Part shown: in pieces, positions 58,220-64,000 of the stretch
Layout of the letters: every line of letters begins with the position of its first letter
Numbering within the stretch: position 1 is the stretch's first letter
From: Acidobacteriota bacterium
GTDB lineage: Bacteria; Acidobacteriota; Terriglobia; Terriglobales; SCQP01
Direction: 5' to 3'
Length of the DNA stretch: 64,000 nucleotides
NCBI GenBank assembly: GCA_027459505.1
Contig: DAIDIE010000016.1
Location: 62,001 to 126,000 of the forward strand
Position numbers and translations under genes: made by a program
Notes under the pieces: model-generated
The model's database searches: none
What the model saw: the letters and a program-made list of their open reading frames with translations, nothing else
What the model was told of the DNA's origin: nothing

Positions 58220-59785
58220 ATGGTGAACAAGAGAACGTTTCAAGCACTGCGCCTCCGGCCCGCTGTTTTGCAAGCACTCACGATCATGCTGGCGGCCTAT
58301 TGGTCTCCTCTGAGGGGGCAAAGTGCGGGTATTTCAGGCGCGGCGGCCGGTGCGCCGGCTGCTGGCAAGACTGAAGCTGGGGCCAAGCGGAGCATCAACG
58401 CTGGCCGCCAGGTTGCAGACGCGGCAAGCAGTGATGGCGGCGCCGCACAGGCGAGTCCGCCCGCCGCAGGCAACAGCAAATCGCGCCGTGGGCAAAAGCA
58501 CCCTACCGTTGCGCAGGCATGGACCCCGAATTTGGCAGGCAACAGCGCCCCTTTCTGGGTATCCGCGCAATGGAACGTCATCGCCCAAGGTCACGGGCGT
58601 TTCCGTTCTCCTTACCAGGGTCCGAACAGTCTCCTGCCCGGCGCTGAGGAGGCGACGTCCTCGGTGGAGACGCTTTACACGGGATGGGACTGGCACAACC
58701 GCGTTGACCTGTTGCTCGATCTGGAATCAGCGGGCGGAAAGGGAATCAGCAATGCGCTGGGGCTGGCGGCCTTTACCAATCTGGATGTGGTTCGTAATCC
58801 CAGCCTCGGGCCGTCTCCTTACGTGGCGCGGGCATTGGTTCATGCGGTTGTGCCGCTGGACAGCGCCAGCGCTTCCAATGAGCGTAATCCGCTGGACCTG
58901 TTTTCGCGTGTGCCGCGGCGTCGGATCGAGTTGTACGCCGGCAAGTTCAGCGTGCCGGACTTCCTGGACCAAAACTCCGTGTTGAGCGACAGTCACACCC
59001 AGTTTCTGAACTGGGCGATCGACAATTCGGCCGCGTATGACTACGCCGCCGATACGCGCGGCTACACGCAGGGTATCGAAGTGGAGTACGACTCACCTGC
59101 CCTCTCCCTGAAATTCCTGGAGGCACTCATGCCGGTGGTAGCCAACGGCCTGGCATTGGATCACAACCTGCGCCAGAACCATGCCACCAACCTGGAACTG
59201 GACTGGACGTATTCGCGCAAGCACAATGGCGTGCTACGCCTGCTGGGCTACGACAACAAAGCAGCTATGGGGAGCTACGCAACCGCCATTGCCCAGTACC
59301 GGCAGGGGCTGGTTGCCGCTCCCGACGTTACCCTCTCGCGCGTAGCGGGACGCGGCAAGCCGGGGGGCGACCTCAACTGGGAACAGGAGATTTTGCCGGG
59401 TGTCACCGCCGCGGCACGGGCCGGATGGGAGCGCGACAGCGTTGAAAGCTTCGCCTATACCGAGGCTGGCAACAGCTACCTTGGCGGGGTTAAATTTTCA
59501 GCCAAGCGGTGGGGACGCCGCTTGGATAAGGCCAGCCTGGCCTTTGTCAGCAGCGGAATCTCGACACTCCATCGGCAATATCTGGCGCTTGGGGGCCTGG
59601 GATTTTTGCTTGGAGACGGCCACCTGAACTACGGCCGGGAAACGGTGTTGGAGTCTTACTACACGTTCTTCTTTAATCACAATTTCAGCCTCGCTCCGGA
59701 CCTGCAGTGGATTCACAATCCTGGCTACAACCGCGACCGGGGGCCGGCGCTGGTGGCCGCCTTGCGCCTGCACTTGGAGCTGTAA
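58220..59785 (+). CDS. Carbohydrate-selective porin, OprB family
   Basis: About 521 residues. After a signal peptide (LQALTIMLAAYWSPLRGQSAG) and an Ala/Gly/Lys-rich stretch of ~70 residues, a 16-strand porin-like region follows with alternating aromatic/hydrophobic segments, and segments such as FQVPDFLDQN-like KFSVPDFLDQNSVLSD and FFFNHNFSLAPDLQWIHNPGYNRDRGP near the C-terminus, the OprB signature (PF04966). It forms an outer-membrane channel for sugars. The ATG at 58220 has a weak GGAA; an ATG 60 bp upstream is in frame. Confidence 0.85.
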   Translation: MVNKRTFQALRLRPAVLQALTIMLAAYWSPLRGQSAGISGAAAGAPAAGKTEAGAKRSINAGRQVADAASSDGGAAQASPPAAGNSKSRRGQKHPTVAQAWTPNLAGNSAPFWVSAQWNVIAQGHGRFRSPYQGPNSLLPGAEEATSSVETLYTGWDWHNRVDLLLDLESAGGKGISNALGLAAFTNLDVVRNPSLGPSPYVARALVHAVVPLDSASASNERNPLDLFSRVPRRRIELYAGKFSVPDFLDQNSVLSDSHTQFLNWAIDNSAAYDYAADTRGYTQGIEVEYDSPALSLKFLEALMPVVANGLALDHNLRQNHATNLELDWTYSRKHNGVLRLLGYDNKAAMGSYATAIAQYRQGLVAAPDVTLSRVAGRGKPGGDLNWEQEILPGVTAAARAGWERDSVESFAYTEAGNSYLGGVKFSAKRWGRRLDKASLAFVSSGISTLHRQYLALGGLGFLLGDGHLNYGRETVLESYYTFFFNHNFSLAPDLQWIHNPGYNRDRGPALVAALRLHLEL

Positions 59786-59831
59786 GCTCAGAACGAACGC
59801 GACCGCCAGCGCGGCAAGATGGCCTGTATGC

Positions 59832-59843
59832 TAGAAATTTCTA
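59832..59843. promoter_or_regulatory. Perfect 12-bp palindrome at the gph start
   Basis: TAGAAATTTCTA lies 4 bp before the gph ATG, between a TATGCT box (59827-59832, overlapping by one base) and TACACT (59842-59847). It could be an operator, or simply AT-rich promoter DNA. No protein is known to bind it. Confidence 0.35.
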
Positions 59844-59847
59844 CACT

Positions 59848-60513
59848 ATGGATTGGATCTCCACCCTTCGCCTGCTGGTGTTTGACCTGGATGGCACCCT
59901 GATCGACTCCAGCGGCGATTTGGCTGACTCCATTAATGCCCTGCTGTCCCATTTGCGGCGCCCTCCGCTGCCCGAAGAACAAATCCTGCAATACGTCGGT
60001 AACGGCGCGGCTGTGCTGGTGCGTTTGTCGCTGGGCATGAGCGCCGAGGAGGCCAGGGAAAATCCGGAGTTTGCCGCGGCGCTGGCCTTTTTTCTCGATC
60101 ACTACCAACAGCACTTGCTGGTGCGCACGCGGCCCTATGCCGGGGTGGAGGGGCTGCTGCCGCGCTTGGCGGAGCGATTCAATCTGGCTGTGCTGACCAA
60201 TAAACCGGCGCGCGCGACGCTGGCTATTCTGGACGGGCTGAAAATGCGCCCGTACTTTCGCGCCGTGCTGGGCGGCGACAGTCTGCCCACACGCAAGCCC
60301 GATCCCTCTGGACTGCGGCAGATATGCGCGGGGCTATTCGCGACGGGGGCGGAGACGCTTATGATTGGGGATAGCGCCGTGGACATGGCGACCGCGCAAG
60401 CCGCGGGAACGCGCTCCTGCGCCTGTCAATACGGCTTTGCGCCACAGTCGTTGAACGAGATCGCGGTGGACTGGCGCATTACGTCATTTGCGGAGCTGGA
60501 GCGGCTGCTCTAA
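59848..60513 (+). CDS. gph: HAD-family phosphatase, phosphoglycolate phosphatase-like
   Basis: 221 residues. HAD signature DLDGTLIDSS (nucleophile and acid/base Asp), the second motif LAVLTNKPARAT and the fourth MIGDSAVDMATAQAAG, with a helical cap domain between. These enzymes remove phosphate from 2-phosphoglycolate made in DNA repair; a different small phosphate is possible. The ATG at 59848 has no ribosome site, and a promoter box directly precedes it, suggesting a very short leader. The longer in-frame open region upstream overlaps the porin end and lacks homology. Confidence 0.85.
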   Translation: MDWISTLRLLVFDLDGTLIDSSGDLADSINALLSHLRRPPLPEEQILQYVGNGAAVLVRLSLGMSAEEARENPEFAAALAFFLDHYQQHLLVRTRPYAGVEGLLPRLAERFNLAVLTNKPARATLAILDGLKMRPYFRAVLGGDSLPTRKPDPSGLRQICAGLFATGAETLMIGDSAVDMATAQAAGTRSCACQYGFAPQSLNEIAVDWRITSFAELERLL

Positions 60514-60555
60514 ACCGCCTCTGCCGCCTGATGGGCAGCGCAAGCGTGGCGCGCC

Positions 60556-60837
60556 TTAGTTGACGGCTTCCCCTTCGGCCGAGACCAGCGACTTGAAAAT
60601 CGCCAGCACGCGGCGGCGGTAGGCCAGAATCTGATCGGCGAGGTTGGCGAACTTGGGATCGCGCTGGCTAGTGCGCTGCCACTGCTGCAGCACCTGAGCG
60701 GGCACTTCAATATCCTGGCGCAGCTCCTGATAAGAATGGCCGCGCAGAAAAAGGCCATAAAAAAAAGCCGCTTCGCGTTCGGGAGCGTCGAAGTCCACGA
60801 CCGTGGCGGCCGGTTCGGGTTGGGGCTGTGTGGCCAT
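60556..60837 (-). CDS. Conserved hypothetical protein, small helical
   Basis: 93 residues from the ATG at 60837. No family recognised. Helix-rich body EREAAFFYGLFLRGHSYQELRQDIEVPAQVLQQWQ suggests a HTH-like or dimerisation fold: the segment SYQELRQDIEVPAQVLQQW has the look of a helix-turn-helix. A longer start at a TTG (60942) is possible, but its ribosome site is too close. Lies between gph and rsmD, on the opposite strand to gph. 60838-61068 holds a run of ten T at 61037-61046 and nothing else clear. Confidence 0.5.
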   Translation of the reverse strand: MATQPQPEPAATVVDFDAPEREAAFFYGLFLRGHSYQELRQDIEVPAQVLQQWQRTSQRDPKFANLADQILAYRRRVLAIFKSLVSAEGEAVN

Positions 60838-61068
60838 GGCGGACAATGCACAAGGCGCGGGAGAACCACTCTCGATATCGCGGTTCTCTTGCGGTGAAGG
60901 CTGGCTGTGGCCAGCTTCAGCCGCTTCTTCTTGCGCCTTCAAACTCCTTCTACTCGCAATTTCACCATTGCTGTTGAAGATGCGAAATCAATGGATACAC
61001 CGGACCGGGCGAAAAAACAATCCGCGCCGGAAGGAATTTTTTTTTTCAAGTCCCCCCGGGCGGCGGGC

Positions 61069-61725
61069 TCAACTCCGCTGTTGCGTGGACGAGTAAAAGC
61101 TAAGAGCGCTGTCGCCCTGCTCCAGCCGGCGGAAACGCCCGAGCGCGCCGTACGCGTTGCGGGTTTGATCCCGGCGGCCGTGTTCGGCAATTACCCACGT
61201 TTGATGTCCGATCAGGGGCGGAAGTTCCCCCAATTTTCCGAGAACGTTTTCGTAAACCAGGGTTGAACTGTAGGGAGGATCGAGGAAAAGGATGTCGCAG
61301 AATGGTTGCCCGCGCGTTCCGGTGAGCAACTCGGAGGCGCGCGGCAGCATGGCGGTGACTTCACCATCCAGCAACCATGCGGCTGTCGCGTCAGCATTGT
61401 TGGTTGCCGGCGCCTGCGCGCACCGCCGTGCGGAGCGCCCGCTCCGCTCTTCAAAATCGATGTGAAGATGGCTCAAGTTCTCGCGTAGCGCCTTCAGCGC
61501 CCCCGCTGCCTGTTCGATAAAGAGCACACCGGCGGCGCCGCGGCTGAGCGCTTCAATGCCGACCGCTCCCGTACCGGCGCAGGCGTCCACAATCCAGGCA
61601 TCGCGAAGACGCGGGCCCAAAACATTGAACAGGGTTTCGCGCAGGGCGTCGCTGGTCGGGCGCACCCGCAGTCCGGCGGGTGCCCGCAGGGTGTGGCCGC
61701 GAAACTGTCCGCCGATTACGCGCAC
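61069..61725 (-). CDS. rsmD: 16S rRNA (guanine966-N2)-methyltransferase
   Basis: 218 residues. RVIGGQFRGHTLRAP and RPTSDALRETLFNVLG at the start, VDACAGTGAVGIEALSRGA (AdoMet motif I) and LDPPYSSTLV (motif IV, DPPY) give RsmD. Methylates N2 of G966 in the small-subunit rRNA. The GTG at 61725 has AGGAG 7 nt upstream; the frame is open further upstream. 22 bp from polA on the same strand. Confidence 0.93.
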   Translation of the reverse strand: MRVIGGQFRGHTLRAPAGLRVRPTSDALRETLFNVLGPRLRDAWIVDACAGTGAVGIEALSRGAAGVLFIEQAAGALKALRENLSHLHIDFEERSGRSARRCAQAPATNNADATAAWLLDGEVTAMLPRASELLTGTRGQPFCDILFLDPPYSSTLVYENVLGKLGELPPLIGHQTWVIAEHGRRDQTRNAYGALGRFRRLEQGDSALSFYSSTQQRS

Positions 61726-61747
61726 CGGCGCACTCCTTGTCCCGCGC

Positions 61748-64000
61748 TCACGATGGCTTCCATTCTTCCGTGTCCCGCCAGTTGGGGCCCACGCTGACGT
61801 CAACGGTCAGCGGCACCGACAGTTGGTACACCTGTTCCATCTCCCGCTGGACCAGGGGCGCCAGTTCAGCGGCAAAGGTCCGGGGGGTCTCAAAAACCAG
61901 CTCGTCGTGCACCTGCAGCAGCATACGTGCCGGCGTTCCCCGGAGCTTGTGGTGTATTCGAATCATGGCCAGCTTCATGAGGTCGGCGGCCGTGCCCTGC
62001 AGCGGGGTGTTGACGGCGGTGCGTTCGGCAAAGCCACGCAGGGCGGCGTTACGGCTGTTGATATCCGGCAGGGGCCGCACGCGGCCAAACAAGGTCTCGA
62101 CCGCGCCCCGCTCGCGTGCCTGACGCAAGGTCTCCTGCAGGTAGGCCTGAACGCCGGAATAGCGTTCGAAATAGCGTTTGATGAAGCTGGCGGCTTCGCT
62201 TTGTGGAATGCCAAGCTGGCGCGACAGGCCAAAGGCGGAGAGGCCGTAGACGATGCCGAAGTTGACCGCCTTGGCGCGGCGGCGGTGCTCATCGGTAATC
62301 ATCATGGGCGGTACGCCAAACACCTCGGCGGCGGTGAGGCGGTGGATGTCGAGTCCTTTTTGAAAGGCCGCCAGCAGCAACGTGTCCTGGCTGAAATGGG
62401 CCAGCAACCGCAATTCAATCTGGGAATAGTCGGCGGCCAGCAATACCGAACCCGGCGGCGCGCAGAAGGCGGCGCGGATGCGGCGCCCGGCCTCCGTGCG
62501 AATCGGGATGTTCTGCAGGTTGGGGGAGTTCGATGACAGCCGTCCGGTGGCGGTGGTTACCTGCGAAAAGGTCGTGTGCAAACGCCCGGTGGCCGGACGT
62601 ATGAGCTGCGGCAGCACATCCACGTAGGTGGATTTCAGCTTGCTCAATTGGCGGTATTCCAGCACCTGCCCGGCAATCGGGTAGGCGGGCGCCAGTTCCT
62701 CGAGAATGTCAACCGCGGTGGAGGGGGCTTTGCTCTTACCGCGCTTTTGCGGTTGGGGAAGGCCAAGCTTTTCAAACAGGATGCGGGCAAGCTGCTGCGG
62801 CGAGTTGACGTTGAAGACTTCACCGGCGGCTTCCTGGATTTGGCGTTCCAGCGCGGCGGCCTGCTGTTCCAGTTCGTGCGACATGGCGCCGAGCTCGGAG
62901 GGGTTGACCAGCACGCCCGTCTCTTCCAAAGACAGCAGAACGGGAATCAGCGGCAGATCGAGTTCGTCATAGGCGCGGCGCAGTCCGGAATGTTCGCCGT
63001 CCAAGGTCAGAGGTCCGGCGAGTTGCAGCAGACCGGCCGCTTCTTCAGCGGGCGACTGGGCCGCGGCGCAGCCCAGCCGCCGCTGCCACAGCGCCGCCAA
63101 CTCATGAGAGCTTTGCGTTGGTTCGAGGAGGTAGGAACAGAGCTGAAGATCGTGCCAGCGGCGTTGCTGAACGGCGGCTTCCACCGCCGCCTCCACCTGT
63201 GCGGCGGTTGCGAAGGGCAGCAGCGCGCGCATGAAGCCCTTTAGATCACAGACGATCCACCGCTGCTTTCCATGGGAGATCTCGTTGAGCAGGAGGGGGA
63301 CAAATTCGGGCGCCTGTGCGGCGGCAAGGCTTACCGCGATTGCCGGCTTTCCCTCCCCGCCGCTGATGGCGGCGCTAAAGCCGTTTTGCGAAGCAATAAT
63401 CGCGACTTCCGCAGCTCCCCGCAGCATGGCCAGTAACTCGGTTGGCGATGCGCTTCGCTCGTCGCATTCGACTTTGGCGGTGAACAGCTCAGCTTCCGGC
63501 GTTGGTTCGGTCTCGCCATGGCTGGCCAGCAGCGACTTCAAGATGGTGGAGAATTCCAGTTCCCGGAATAACACTTGGCAGAGCTGCAGATCGGGTTGCC
63601 GGCGCCGCAGTTGATCCAGGTCCAAATCCACGGGCGCATGCGTGTCAATGGTTGCGAGCTGCTTGCTGAGCAGAATCTGCTCGCGGTTGTTCTGCAGCGA
63701 TTCGCGGTAGCGTTTGCCCTCCACCTCCGCCGCGTGTTCCAGCGCCGCTTCGACGGAGCCAAAGCGCTGTATGAGGTCGCGCGCCCCTACCTTGCCAATC
63801 CCAGGGGCGCCGGGAATGTTATCAATGCTGTCTCCCAGCAACGCGAGCAGGTCGGCGATCTGGCTGGGCTGAACGCCAGTGATTTCCTCAACCTTCTGCG
63901 CGTCGCAGAGCAGGTCACCTTTGGTTGGGTTCAGCACACAGACGTGATCGTTGACGAGCTGCAGCATGTCCTTGTCGCTGGAGACAATTACGGCCGCATG
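61748..64000 (-). CDS. polA: DNA polymerase I (5' end beyond the window)
   Basis: 750 codons visible; the gene runs off the window edge within the 5'-3' nuclease domain (VIVSSDKDMLQLV, IPGAPGIGKVGARDLIQRFGSVEAAL). The polymerase domain carries motif A LLAADYSQIELRLLAHFS, motif B RRRAKAVNFGIVYGLSAFG and motif C LQVHDELVFE. The middle 3'-5' exonuclease region has lost the DxE site (AIIASQNG where FDTET is expected), so proofreading is probably absent, as in several other bacterial Pol I enzymes. It fills gaps in repair and removes RNA primers. Confidence 0.97.
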   Translation of the reverse strand, partial: HAAVIVSSDKDMLQLVNDHVCVLNPTKGDLLCDAQKVEEITGVQPSQIADLLALLGDSIDNIPGAPGIGKVGARDLIQRFGSVEAALEHAAEVEGKRYRESLQNNREQILLSKQLATIDTHAPVDLDLDQLRRRQPDLQLCQVLFRELEFSTILKSLLASHGETEPTPEAELFTAKVECDERSASPTELLAMLRGAAEVAIIASQNGFSAAISGGEGKPAIAVSLAAAQAPEFVPLLLNEISHGKQRWIVCDLKGFMRALLPFATAAQVEAAVEAAVQQRRWHDLQLCSYLLEPTQSSHELAALWQRRLGCAAAQSPAEEAAGLLQLAGPLTLDGEHSGLRRAYDELDLPLIPVLLSLEETGVLVNPSELGAMSHELEQQAAALERQIQEAAGEVFNVNSPQQLARILFEKLGLPQPQKRGKSKAPSTAVDILEELAPAYPIAGQVLEYRQLSKLKSTYVDVLPQLIRPATGRLHTTFSQVTTATGRLSSNSPNLQNIPIRTEAGRRIRAAFCAPPGSVLLAADYSQIELRLLAHFSQDTLLLAAFQKGLDIHRLTAAEVFGVPPMMITDEHRRRAKAVNFGIVYGLSAFGLSRQLGIPQSEAASFIKRYFERYSGVQAYLQETLRQARERGAVETLFGRVRPLPDINSRNAALRGFAERTAVNTPLQGTAADLMKLAMIRIHHKLRGTPARMLLQVHDELVFETPRTFAAELAPLVQREMEQVYQLSVPLTVDVSVGPNWRDTEEWKPS

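Overview
The window looks like a piece of a GC-rich, Gram-negative chromosome, most probably from an acidobacterium (Acidobacteriota, Terriglobia-like). This is inferred from gene content and general protein character, not from an rRNA gene. Gram-negative markers are KDO synthesis (kdsA, kdsB), a Wza-like export protein, an OprB-type porin and lipopolysaccharide-type glycosyltransferases. There is no rRNA, transposase, integrase, prophage or CRISPR array. Most of the window is ordinary core genome with one exopolysaccharide locus.

Layout. 1-8.6 kb: end of a LeuA-family synthase, a cupin, a sugar-nucleotide epimerase, tRNA-Met, ugd, kdsA-kdsB, tilS and ftsH, all on +. 8.6-13.2 kb: two translationally coupled M16 peptidase-like genes on -, divergent from a maltokinase. 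13.2-23.0 kb: a tightly packed minus-strand exopolysaccharide cluster (Wza-like, Wzz-like, GT2, GT4, Wzy-like, a GT9 + sugar-phosphate-transferase fusion, Gfo/Idh oxidoreductase, hexapeptide acyltransferase). 23.3-26.2 kb: a Tat-exported TIM-barrel protein facing a small redox operon (zinc-ribbon membrane protein, gluconate-dehydrogenase subunit 3, cytochrome c). 26.4-33.2 kb: ftsZ, a GH20 hexosaminidase, a metallophosphoesterase bracketed by direct repeats, a lipid/diacylglycerol-kinase-like gene and a DUF2059 protein. 33.3-45 kb: rpsA, valS, a response regulator, mnmE, a GlgM-type glucosyltransferase and a tandem HD-GYP protein. 45-54 kb: mfd, a PHP-PAP2-glycosyltransferase operon, and a penicillin-binding protein with a His/Arg-rich linker. 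54-64 kb: tRNA-Arg, trpS, groES-groEL under CIRCE/HrcA control, tatA, an OprB porin, gph, rsmD and the 3' part of polA.

How the genes fit together. Ugd, the epimerase, KdsA/KdsB and the 13-23 kb cluster supply and assemble cell-surface polysaccharide. Maltokinase and the GlgM-like enzyme both make maltose-1-phosphate, which points to a GlgE-type alpha-glucan pathway whose other enzymes lie outside the window. Several start codons were moved from the longest open frame to a position supported by a Shine-Dalgarno sequence or promoter (tilS TTG, glgM-like GTG, rsmD GTG, groL, tatA and others).

The least expected features are: a three-copy interspersed repeat with a conserved hairpin; nested inverted and 13-bp tandem repeats at 51.8-52.1 kb; the GT9-glycosylphosphotransferase fusion; the polybasic penicillin-binding protein; an HD-GYP protein whose catalytic motifs are split between two halves; and a structured kdsA leader. 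None is proven to be a new system from sequence alone.
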